From: Planctomycetota bacterium
GTDB taxonomy: Bacteria > Planctomycetota > UBA1135 > UBA2386
DNA: 6,228 nt
Reading direction: 5' to 3'
Assembly (NCBI GenBank): GCA_947455805.1
Contig: CANGSN010000206.1
Span: forward strand, 1-6,228
Made by a program: the position numbers and the translations under genes
Notes under the pieces: model-generated
Database searches by the model: none
What the model was told of the DNA's origin: nothing
What the model saw: only the letters and a program-made list of their open reading frames with translations
Shown here: piece by piece, positions 1 through 5,587 of the stretch
Numbering within the stretch: position 1 is the stretch's first letter
Layout of the letters: each line of letters begins with the position of its first letter

Positions 1-270
1 CTCGCGCGCGAACGCTTCGCGGCGCCGGTCCGCGGCCTGCGCCGCAGCGAGCCGTGCCTCTACACCATGCTGCCCGCCCACCAGCTGGTCGTCGCCCACA
101 GTCGCACGCTGCCGTCGGTCGTGCGCGTGGCGGCGTGCAGCGGCCATGCCTTCAAGTTCGCGCCGGAATTGGGGCGCCGGGCGGCGGCCATGGCACTCGA
201 CGTCGATCCCGAGGCACCCTGCTTCGGCGTTGCGCCGGCCGCAGCTCCGCGCGACAACGAGCGCCCATGA
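1..270 (+). CDS. Sarcosine oxidase / N-methyl amino acid oxidase-like FAD enzyme, C-terminal part
   Basis: Only the last 89 residues are in the window; the 5' end lies outside. The frame open from base 1 reads through EPCLYTMLPAHQ and CSGHAFKFAPELG. These match the C-terminal signature of the monomeric sarcosine oxidase branch of the DAO family, which oxidises N-methyl or secondary amino acids with FAD and releases hydrogen peroxide. The Cys in PCLYT (visible residue 19) falls where monomeric sarcosine oxidase attaches FAD covalently. His49 and Lys52 of SGHAFKF fall where the family has its active-site His and Lys. The usual GFSGHGFKF is changed to ACSGHAFKF, so the substrate may differ; I cannot name it. 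The stop codon overlaps the start of the potassium transporter gene (ATGA), which suggests one transcript and coupled translation. The family call is fairly firm, the substrate unknown. Confidence 0.82.
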   Translation, partial: LARERFAAPVRGLRRSEPCLYTMLPAHQLVVAHSRTLPSVVRVAACSGHAFKFAPELGRRAAAMALDVDPEAPCFGVAPAAAPRDNERP

Positions 271-1820
271 ACCTCGCGCAGATCGCGCGCCTGATGGCCG
301 GCTTCGCCGCGTTCTTCACGCTGGCGCAGTTGCCATGCCTCGCCTTCGCACTTCTGGAGCCTCCGCATGCGACCCTGCAGCCGATCGCGGGCTTCGGCGG
401 CAGCGTCGCCATCGGCGGCGCCGTCGCCACGCTGCTGTGGCTCGCCGGGCGCCGCGACCGCGGCCAGGTGTTCCGCAAGGAGGCGATCGCAGTCGCCGGG
501 CTGTCGTGGCTGCTGGCCAGCATGCTCGGAGCGATCCCGCTGCAGTGGTCCGGGTTGCTGCCCAATCCGTTCGATGCGGTGTTCGAGACGGTGAGTGGAC
601 TGACGACGACCGGGGCCACGATGCTCGGCAGCGGCAGCAACCCGGCGATCGTCGGCACGCCCGACAGCCTGCTGCTGTGGCGCGCACTGCTGCAGTGGAT
701 CGGCGGCATCGGCATCGTGCTGGTGTTCGTCGCCCTGCTGCCGGCGATGGGCGTGACGGGCAAGAACCTGCTGACGTCGGAATCGGTCGGTGTCGGCTCG
801 GAGTCCTACCAACCTCGCGCGATCGAGAAGGCGCGCCTCATCGCCGCGATCTACGTCGGACTCACCGCCGCTTGCACGCTGCTGCTGGTCGCCACCGGCG
901 ACTTCGGTTGGTTCGAAGCGGTGTGCCAGTCGTTCGCGACGCTGGCGACCGGCGGCTACTCGACCCGCGGCTCGATCGCCGACTTCCACAGCCTCGGCGG
1001 TGAGATCGTGCTCACGGTCTTCATGTTCCTCGCCGGCACCAGCTTCGCGGCGATCGCCACCAACTGGCGCGCCGGCTGGCGCGGGCCGCTGCTGCTCGCC
1101 CGCACCGGCGAGTTCCGTATCTATGCGCTGACCACGGGCCTGCTGGTCGCGCTGCTGACCTGGTCGCTGGTGCGCGCCGGCCTGCCGTTCGGCTCGGCGC
1201 TGCGCCAGGCGGCGTTCAACGGCGTCAGCGTGCTGACCTCGACCGGTTTCGCCACCGCCGACTTCCAGGTATGGCCCGGCCTCGCGCTGCTGCTGCTGTT
1301 CGGCGCGATGTTCCTCGGCGGCTGCAGCGGATCGACCGCCGGCGGCATCAAGCAGGTGCGGTTGCTGGTGATCCTGAAGCTGCTCGCCTACACGATCCGC
1401 CACTTCGTGCGGCCGAAGAGCGTCGAGCGCATCAAGCTGGACAACGAAGTGCTGCCAGCGGCGGTCATCTCCTCGATCCTGGCGATCGTGCTCTTGTGGT
1501 TCCTGACGGTCGCCTGCGGCGCCCTGCTCCTGGCGTGCGACGAACGCATGAACTTCACCGCAGCCCTGAGCATGAGCGCGTCGATGGTCGGCAACTGCGG
1601 CCCGGCGCTGACCCTGGTCGAGCCGGCGTCGGCGGCGACGGTGCTGCACGCAGGAGGCCTCGCCGACACGCTGGCGGGAACGCCGAACATCGGCCCCTTC
1701 GGCGGATTCGGCGAGCTGCGCGACTGGGCGAAGGCGGTCGGTTCGCTGCAGATGGTGCTGGGCCGACTCGAGCTGCTGACCGTGTTCGCGCTGCTGACGC
1801 CGAGCTTCTGGCGCCGCTGA
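267..1820 (+). CDS. trkH: Trk-type potassium uptake protein, membrane subunit TrkH
   Basis: This is the inner-membrane, K+-conducting subunit of a Trk/Ktr system, which normally works with a cytoplasmic TrkA-type RCK subunit. No such gene is in the window. The protein has 517 residues, slightly longer than the roughly 480 of E. coli TrkH. All four filter loops are visible: TTTGAT (Gly116), ATGGYST (Gly229/230), TSTGFAT (Gly327) and GNCGPA (Gly445). The family hallmark GGCSGSTAGGIKQVR is at 351-365, and GRLELLTVFALL...FW closes the C-terminus. Hydrophobic helices flank each loop. I chose the ATG at 267 because residues from there begin the first membrane helix and because it overlaps the upstream stop; the frame is open further upstream, but that part is an Arg/Pro-rich shadow of the oxidase gene. 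There is no clear Shine-Dalgarno, in keeping with translational coupling. Unusual points are Cys in the fourth loop (commonly GNVGPG) and about 25 extra residues after it. Confidence 0.95.
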   Translation: MNLAQIARLMAGFAAFFTLAQLPCLAFALLEPPHATLQPIAGFGGSVAIGGAVATLLWLAGRRDRGQVFRKEAIAVAGLSWLLASMLGAIPLQWSGLLPNPFDAVFETVSGLTTTGATMLGSGSNPAIVGTPDSLLLWRALLQWIGGIGIVLVFVALLPAMGVTGKNLLTSESVGVGSESYQPRAIEKARLIAAIYVGLTAACTLLLVATGDFGWFEAVCQSFATLATGGYSTRGSIADFHSLGGEIVLTVFMFLAGTSFAAIATNWRAGWRGPLLLARTGEFRIYALTTGLLVALLTWSLVRAGLPFGSALRQAAFNGVSVLTSTGFATADFQVWPGLALLLLFGAMFLGGCSGSTAGGIKQVRLLVILKLLAYTIRHFVRPKSVERIKLDNEVLPAAVISSILAIVLLWFLTVACGALLLACDERMNFTAALSMSASMVGNCGPALTLVEPASAATVLHAGGLADTLAGTPNIGPFGGFGELRDWAKAVGSLQMVLGRLELLTVFALLTPSFWRR

Positions 1821-1821
1821 A

Positions 1822-1849
1822 CGCCGGGCGCCGTCGCCGGCCCGCGGCG
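1822..1849. terminator. GC-rich hairpin between convergent trkH and der
   Basis: The 30 bases between the two convergent stop codons can fold. CGCC at 1822-1825 pairs with GGCG at 1846-1849, and GGGC at 1826-1829 pairs with GCCC at 1840-1843, with a 2-nt bulge. An alternative inner fold pairs GGCG 1827-1830 with CGCC 1835-1838. There is no T-run on either strand, so this would be an atypical bidirectional terminator. In DNA this rich in G and C it could also be chance. Confidence 0.3.
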
Positions 1850-1850
1850 C

Positions 1851-3188
1851 CTACTCTTCGCCGAGCACGACCTTGTCGCGCCGACGGAAGGCGATGCGGA
1901 TCGGCACCTCGGGGCAACCGAACGAATCGCGCAGCACCTGCGCCAGGTAGCGCTCGTACTGGCCGCGGAACAGCCGCGGCTCGTTGACGAACACCAGCAC
2001 CGACAGCGGTTCGTTGCCGACCTGGGTGCCGTAGAACAGCTTCGGGAAGGCGCCGCCGGACGACGGCAACAGGCGATCGCGCGCGCCCTGCAGCACCTTG
2101 TTCAGCTTGCCCGTCGGCATCTCGATGCGCGTCTGCTCGCGAAGCTCGAACAGCAGGTCGAGCATGCCTTCGACGTTGGTGCCTTCCTTCGCCGACATGA
2201 ACACCACCGGCGCGTGGTCGATGCCCGGCAGCTGCTGCTTGATGTAGGCGTCCCACTTCTTCAGGTCGACCTCGGGTGCGAGGTCCACCTTGTTGCCGAC
2301 CAGCACGACCGGTTTGTGGTGCTCGACGCAGTAGGCGGCCAACGCCTTGTCGACCTGGCTGATCGGCTCGCGCACGTCGAACATGTGCACGCACACGTGC
2401 GAGCGGCGGATGCTGTCGTTGCTGCGATTGTGCGCGAACAGCTCGATCGCGTGCTCGAGGCTCTTCTTCTTGCGCACGCCGGCGGTGTCGATGGCGATCA
2501 GCCGGCGACCGTCGAAATCGAAGGCGACGTCGATGGAATCGCGCGTCGTGCCGGGCAGCTCGGACACGATCACGCGCTCCTCGCCGGCGAGCTGGTTGAC
2601 CAACGTTGACTTGCCGGAGTTGCGCTTGCCGACGATCGCGAAGCGCAGCGCGTCGCCGGCTTCGGGATCCTGGTCCTCGGCCTCGGTGCGCTCGGGCAAC
2701 GCAGCCAGCACCGCGGCCAGCAGGTCGTGCGTGCCGAAGCCTTCCTTGGCGCTGATCGCCATCGGCTCGCCGAAGCCGAGACGCTGCCACTCGGAAACCG
2801 CGAGCTCTTCGAAGTGCGACTCGATCTTGTTCGCGACCAGCAGCGTCGGCTTGTTCAGCGGGCGCAGGCGGCGCGCGACCATGTCGTCGGCGGGCACCCG
2901 TCCCTCCTTGCCGTCGACGACGAACAGCACGACGTCGGCGGTCTCGAGGGCGTAGCCGATCTGTGCCTCGACGTGCTCCTTCAACAGCGCCTCGTCGACG
3001 AGGCCGAGACCGCCGGTGTCGACCAGTTCGAAGGCGCGCCCCTCGTGCCGGACGATGGACGTGACCCGGTCGCGGGTGACGCCGGCCGTCGGTTCGACGA
3101 TGGCGACGCGCCGGCCGACGAGCCGGTTGAAGAGGCTCGACTTGCCGACGTTCGGCCTGCCGACGATGGTGACGCGAGGGATGTGCAC
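1851..3188 (-). CDS. der: Ribosome-assembly GTPase Der (EngA)
   Basis: Der is an essential cytoplasmic GTPase with two tandem G domains, needed for maturation of the 50S ribosomal subunit. The 445 residues fit the family (about 435-490). G domain 1 has GRPNVGKS (10-17), the threonine of TAGVTRD (about 34-40), DTGG (57-60), NKIE (120-123) and SAKE (146-149). An acidic linker follows (about 166-180). G domain 2 has GKRNSGKS (187-194), PGTTRDS, DTAG (234-237), NKVD (299-302) and SAKEG. The C-terminal KH-like domain (about 365-445) has FYGTQVGNEP and FVNEP...YERYL. The chosen start is the GTG at 3188, which gives MHIPRVTIVGRPNVGKS, the expected spacing to the first P-loop. The frame stays open for 184 codons further upstream, but those overlap the HD gene antisense and look unlike Der. 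No Shine-Dalgarno precedes the GTG. Two departures from consensus, NKIE and GKRNSGKS, are lineage-type variants and not signs of decay. Confidence 0.96.
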   Translation of the reverse strand: MHIPRVTIVGRPNVGKSSLFNRLVGRRVAIVEPTAGVTRDRVTSIVRHEGRAFELVDTGGLGLVDEALLKEHVEAQIGYALETADVVLFVVDGKEGRVPADDMVARRLRPLNKPTLLVANKIESHFEELAVSEWQRLGFGEPMAISAKEGFGTHDLLAAVLAALPERTEAEDQDPEAGDALRFAIVGKRNSGKSTLVNQLAGEERVIVSELPGTTRDSIDVAFDFDGRRLIAIDTAGVRKKKSLEHAIELFAHNRSNDSIRRSHVCVHMFDVREPISQVDKALAAYCVEHHKPVVLVGNKVDLAPEVDLKKWDAYIKQQLPGIDHAPVVFMSAKEGTNVEGMLDLLFELREQTRIEMPTGKLNKVLQGARDRLLPSSGGAFPKLFYGTQVGNEPLSVLVFVNEPRLFRGQYERYLAQVLRDSFGCPEVPIRIAFRRRDKVVLGEE

Positions 3189-3199
3189 GGGGGGCGAAG

Positions 3200-3229
3200 A
3201 GGATAGCGAGCCGCGCAGCCCAGCGACAG
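3200..3229 (-). promoter_or_regulatory. Possible der promoter
   Basis: On the minus strand CTGTCG (3229-3224) and TATCCT (3205-3200) are separated by 18 bases and resemble weak -35 and -10 boxes. The -10-like box ends 11 bases before the GTG start, so the leader would be only a few bases long. This agrees with the missing Shine-Dalgarno, but the match to consensus is modest and based on inspection only. Confidence 0.22.
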
Positions 3230-3279
3230 CCGCCAGGGCCGCGCCCCGACCTGCGAGCCGGACAGGCCGTCGGGCCGGC

Positions 3280-3305
3280 CGCTGCCAGCGGCTACGCTGC
3301 CGGCG
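3280..3305 (+). repeat. 11-bp direct repeat next to the HD gene start
   Basis: CGCTGCCAGCG (3280-3290) and CGCTGCCGGCG (3295-3305) match at 10 of 11 positions and are separated by GCTA. The second copy abuts the ATG at 3306. It could be a protein-binding site or a chance product of high GC. Confidence 0.35.
3293..3298 (+). promoter_or_regulatory. Possible -10 element for leaderless transcription of the HD gene
   Basis: TACGCT has the TANNNT form of an extended or leaderless -10 box and is followed by exactly 7 bases before the ATG, which would put the transcript start at or next to the A of the start codon. No good -35 box is visible. The absence of a Shine-Dalgarno before this ATG agrees with the idea. 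Confidence 0.2.
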
Positions 3306-3848
3306 ATGGCATCGGACCTGCTGCTCCCGCTGACGCGGCTCTACCTGGAACCCCACCGTCATTACCACTCGCTCGAGCACATCGCCCACATGCTGCACGC
3401 CGGCCGGGAGTTCCCGCTCGACGACGTGCAGACGATGGCGATCTGGTTCCACGACGCGATCTACGACCCCCGCAGCAAGCGGAACGAAGAGGACAGCGCC
3501 GAACTGGCGGGCCGGCTGCTGCGCGCGAACGGCTGGGCCGAGACCTCGGTGCAGCGGGTCGAGCGCATCGTGCTCGACACCAAACTCCACCAGCCGACCG
3601 TCGACGGCGCCGCCGCCGTGCTCGACCTCGACCTGATGTCGCTGGCGTTGCCGTGGCCGGAGTTCGCCCGCAACACCGAGCGCATCCGGGCCGAGTTCGC
3701 GCACGTGCCGGAGGCCGACTTCCGCGCCGGCCGCCGCCACTTCTTTCGCGGCATGCTGGCGCGCGAACGGCTGTTCTTCACGCCGTTCGGCGAACGACTG
3801 GAGCCCCTTGCCCGGGCCAACTTGCAGCGGGCGGCAGCGGTGGAATGA
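3306..3848 (+). CDS. HD-superfamily metal-dependent phosphohydrolase (predicted, COG4339-like)
   Basis: The protein has 180 residues and no signal peptide or membrane segment, so it is probably cytoplasmic. It carries the order of motifs of the small HD-domain family usually called predicted metal-dependent phosphohydrolase. EPHRHYHSLEHI (15-26) supplies the first His ligands. WFHDAIYDP (47-55) holds the HD pair His49-Asp50. NEEDSAEL (60-67) follows, then LDTKLH (90-95), and DLDLMSLA (107-114) holds the distal acidic ligand, probably Asp109. The C-terminal AEFAHVPEADFRAGRRHFFRG... and FFTPFGE...ARANL segments are also typical. The substrate of this family is not settled; a phosphate ester or nucleotide is likely. 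The ATG at 3306 leaves a short lead into the first motif. The gene is divergent from der and is a single unit; the spacing gives no functional clue. Confidence 0.85.
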   Translation: MASDLLLPLTRLYLEPHRHYHSLEHIAHMLHAGREFPLDDVQTMAIWFHDAIYDPRSKRNEEDSAELAGRLLRANGWAETSVQRVERIVLDTKLHQPTVDGAAAVLDLDLMSLALPWPEFARNTERIRAEFAHVPEADFRAGRRHFFRGMLARERLFFTPFGERLEPLARANLQRAAAVE

Positions 3849-3903
3849 GCCAGCGGCCGACGCCGGGCGACGCGCGATCGCAGCAACCTCGATGACACCG
3901 GCT

Positions 3904-3943
3904 CAAGCCTTGTCGACGTTTCGACCGATGCAAAACCCATCGG
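3904..3943 (+). promoter_or_regulatory. Cluster of short inverted repeats upstream of the response regulator
   Basis: In the 124-bp gap before the response regulator gene there are three small inverted repeats in succession. They are CAAG-C-CTTG (3904-3912), GTCGA-CGTT-TCGAC (3912-3925) and CCGATG-CAAAACC-CATCGG (3925-3943). They lie 30 to 70 bases upstream of the start codon, a place where an operator, possibly for autoregulation, or a leader hairpin would fit. No convincing -35/-10 pair was found here. Function is inference. Confidence 0.3.
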
Positions 3944-3959
3944 GCCAGGAAACCCGATC

Positions 3960-3964
3960 AGGAG
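3960..3964 (+). promoter_or_regulatory. Shine-Dalgarno deciding the response regulator start
   Basis: AGGAG lies 8 bases before the ATG at 3973. The in-frame upstream ATGs at 3892 and 3928 have no such sequence, so 3973 is the preferred start. It is the only strong Shine-Dalgarno in the window. Confidence 0.7.
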
Positions 3965-3972
3965 CGAATCGC

Positions 3973-4632
3973 ATGCAGGGACAACGCAATCGCGGCGCCT
4001 TGGCTGGCGCCGACACCATCGAAGTCGTGCAGAAGCCGCTGGTGCGCGTCGTCGACGACGAGCCGTCGATCCAGAACCTGTTCCTCAAGATGGCGGCGAT
4101 CGGCGGCTTCGAATGCCAGCCGTTCCTCATGGGACACGAGCTGCTGGACCGGCTCGACGAGACGCGCCCGGGCTGCCTCGTCATCGACCTGATCCTGCCC
4201 GACCGCAGTGGCATCGAACTGCTGCAGGCGCTCTCGGAACGGCACTGTCGCCTGCCGGTCGTGTTCATGAGCGGCATGGCGCGCGTCTCCGAGGCCGTGC
4301 GCGCGCTCAAGCTCGGCAGCATCGACTTCCTCGAGAAGCCGTTCGAACTGCAGACGATGATCGAGACCGTGCAGCGCGCGATCGAGATCGACCGCCAGAA
4401 CCGCCAGGCGGGCAGCGAGCGCGAGGACGTCGCGCACCGGTTCGAGCTGCTGACGCCGCGCGAGAACGAGGTGATGGAGCAGATCGTCCGCGGTGCCGCC
4501 AACAAGGAGGTCGCCGCGCGCCTGGGCCTCAGCCCGAAGACCGTCGAAGTGCACCGCGCCAACGTCATGCGCAAGACGCGCGCCCGTTCGCTGGCCGAGC
4601 TCGTGCGCATGCACGTCGTCGCGAACCACTGA
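3973..4632 (+). CDS. FixJ/NarL-type response regulator (REC + LuxR-type HTH)
   Basis: This is a 219-residue, cytoplasmic DNA-binding response regulator. The receiver domain spans about residues 23-140. It has the acidic pair Asp28-Asp29, the phosphoacceptor Asp72 in VIDLILPDRSG, the switch Ser100 in FMSGMA, and Lys122 in FLEKPF. The FLEKPFELQTM segment and domain order are typical of the FixJ group. The LuxR-type helix-turn-helix covers about 157-219, with LLTPRENEVMEQIVRGAANKEVAARLGLSP as its core (160-188) and the recognition helix at KTVEVHRANVMRK (189-201). A charged linker (141-156) joins the two. The ATG at 3973 is chosen for its Shine-Dalgarno; earlier in-frame ATGs would add 15 or 27 residues of low similarity. 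No histidine kinase gene is beside it, so the partner and target genes cannot be read from the window. The gene converges on the thioredoxin-TPR gene. Confidence 0.93.
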   Translation: MQGQRNRGALAGADTIEVVQKPLVRVVDDEPSIQNLFLKMAAIGGFECQPFLMGHELLDRLDETRPGCLVIDLILPDRSGIELLQALSERHCRLPVVFMSGMARVSEAVRALKLGSIDFLEKPFELQTMIETVQRAIEIDRQNRQAGSEREDVAHRFELLTPRENEVMEQIVRGAANKEVAARLGLSPKTVEVHRANVMRKTRARSLAELVRMHVVANH

Positions 4633-4671
4633 GCAGCTGACGGCAGCGCGCGCGAACGGCTTCCAAGGAGA

Positions 4672-4696
4672 CGACGCAGCGGGGCTGGCTGCGTCG
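4672..4696 (+). terminator. Perfect 9-bp hairpin downstream of the response regulator gene
   Basis: CGACGCAGC (4672-4680) pairs perfectly with GCTGCGTCG (4688-4696) around a 7-base loop, 39 bases after the stop codon. No T-run follows. The position suggests a terminator or an RNA 3'-end stabiliser for the response regulator transcript. Confidence 0.5.
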
Positions 4697-4706
4697 ACCT
4701 CGTGGT

Positions 4707-4731
4707 GGACGGGCCCCGCGTTGCGGCGTCC
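4707..4731. terminator. Bulged hairpin in the convergent intergenic region
   Basis: GGACG (4707-4711) pairs with CGTCC (4727-4731). Inside it CCGC (4716-4719) pairs with GCGG (4723-4726) around GTT, leaving a 4-base bulge GGCC on one side. It is the weakest of the three hairpins between the two convergent genes and may be chance. Confidence 0.25.
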
Positions 4732-4740
4732 TAGGGATCG

Positions 4741-4775
4741 CTGAGCGTGGTCGCCCAGCGGGCGAGCACACTCAG
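4741..4775 (-). terminator. Long hairpin spanning the thioredoxin-TPR stop codon
   Basis: The 35 bases fold into a 14-bp stem with a 3-base loop. CTGAG (4741-4745) pairs with CTCAG (4771-4775), GTG (4747-4749) with CAC (4767-4769), and TCGCCC (4751-4756) with GGGCGA (4760-4765), with two single mismatches. On the minus strand it begins in the stop codon region of the thioredoxin-TPR gene, which fits a terminator or mRNA 3'-end structure. There is no U-run after it. Confidence 0.5.
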
Positions 4776-5551
4776 TACAGCAGCGTCGCGAGCCGTCGGC
4801 GGTAGTCGTCGATCGCCTCGTCCTGCTCGCCGACGACCAGGAAGCACAACAGCATGGCCTTGCGCGCGAGGCCGCCGCGGAACGTCTTGTCCGCCGCCAC
4901 CGACTCGAGGATCGCCGCCATCGCCGGCTCGAGGCGGCCGGCGAGGAACGCCTGCCGCGCGACCACCAGCTGCTTCTCGGCAGCCGGCCCCTGCGCCGAC
5001 AGGTTCGCGGCCAGCCAGTCGCTGCCCGCCAGCAGCCGCTGGGCATCGTCGAAGCCCGACTCCTCCTCGGGGAACCCCTGCAGCGCCGCCTGCAGGGCCG
5101 GCACGTCACCCAGCTTGGCTGCCGCGATCGCTCGCTGCAGTCGCGCCGCCGGGCTGTTCGGATCGACCGGCGGGGCTGCGGGCGGCTGCTCGGGCTCGGG
5201 CAGCACCAGCGGCTCGATGCCGTTGCGCTGCAGGAACTGGCGGATCTCTTTCTCCGGCACCGCGCCCTGGAAGGCGTCGACCGGGCGCCCGCCGTCGACC
5301 AGCACGCAGAACGGAATGCCCTGCACGCCAAACGCATAGGCGAGGTCCTGTTCGCGATCGGAGTCGACCTTGCCGAGCTCGAAGCCGCCTTGGAACTCCG
5401 CCGCCAGCTTCTCCAGCACCGGCCCCAGTTGCCGACACGGTCCACACCAGGCAGCCCAGAAGTCGAGCAGGACAGGACGCGTCATCGACAGCTCGACGAC
5501 TTCCTTCTGGAAGGTCGCGGCGGTCACGTTGCGCACATGCGTGGCGGTCAT
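4772..5551 (-). CDS. cnoX: Thioredoxin-TPR protein of the CnoX/YbbN type
   Basis: The protein has 259 residues and no signal peptide, so it is cytoplasmic. The N-terminal thioredoxin fold (about 5-112) has LLDFWAAWCGPCRQL with both active-site cysteines (Cys36, Cys39), a VDSD segment (62-65) and the cis-proline in GIPFC (Pro80). A Pro/Glu-rich linker (about 114-137) leads to a helical TPR-like half (about 138-259) with AARLQRAIAAAKLGDVPA and repeated Ala/Leu helices, as in CnoX/YbbN co-chaperones. Those proteins hold unfolded clients and pass them to GroEL or DnaK. Keeping CGPC suggests redox activity; E. coli CnoX lacks the first cysteine. The extra Cys82, two residues after the cis-proline, is unusual. 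The start is the ATG at 5551; an in-frame TTG at 5587 would add 12 weak residues and overlaps a likely -35 box. There is no Shine-Dalgarno. A generic thioredoxin-TPR fusion of other role is the alternative. Confidence 0.85.
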   Translation of the reverse strand: MTATHVRNVTAATFQKEVVELSMTRPVLLDFWAAWCGPCRQLGPVLEKLAAEFQGGFELGKVDSDREQDLAYAFGVQGIPFCVLVDGGRPVDAFQGAVPEKEIRQFLQRNGIEPLVLPEPEQPPAAPPVDPNSPAARLQRAIAAAKLGDVPALQAALQGFPEEESGFDDAQRLLAGSDWLAANLSAQGPAAEKQLVVARQAFLAGRLEPAMAAILESVAADKTFRGGLARKAMLLCFLVVGEQDEAIDDYRRRLATLLY

Positions 5552-5558
5552 GGCCAGA

Positions 5559-5587
5559 GCTGTAGGAGTTGCCGCGACCGTCGTCAA
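5559..5587 (-). promoter_or_regulatory. Likely promoter of the thioredoxin-TPR gene, leaderless spacing
   Basis: On the minus strand TTGACG (5587-5582, five of six bases of the -35 consensus) is followed after 17 bases by TACAGC (5564-5559), a weak -10. Seven more bases lead to the ATG at 5551, so transcription would begin at or next to the start codon. This explains the lack of a Shine-Dalgarno and argues against the upstream TTG as start. Confidence 0.4.

Noticed and set aside
54..266. N-terminal extension of TrkH to base 54
   Set aside because: The translated extension is Arg/Ala/Gly-rich and overlaps the sarcosine-oxidase-like reading frame, which has clear family motifs.
60..1649. 529-codon open frame on the minus strand
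   Set aside because: It lies antisense to trkH and is full of Arg, Gln, His and Gly as expected from the complement of a GC-rich gene. It has no recognisable domain.
3189..3740. Der frame extended 184 codons upstream
   Set aside because: The known Der N-terminus begins a few residues before the first P-loop. The extension is antisense to the HD gene and low-complexity.
3892..3972. Upstream ATG starts at 3892 and 3928 for the response regulator
   Set aside because: Neither has a Shine-Dalgarno, whereas ATG 3973 has AGGAG at 8 bases. The added residues are not receiver-domain sequence.
3958..5445. 495-codon open frame on the minus strand
   Set aside because: It crosses antisense to the response regulator, the hairpin-rich gap and an alternate frame of the thioredoxin-TPR gene. 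Composition is Arg/Ser-rich and no family is visible.
5552..5587. TTG start giving a longer thioredoxin-TPR protein
   Set aside because: The TTG is part of a good -35 box, and the family fold begins just after the ATG at 5551.
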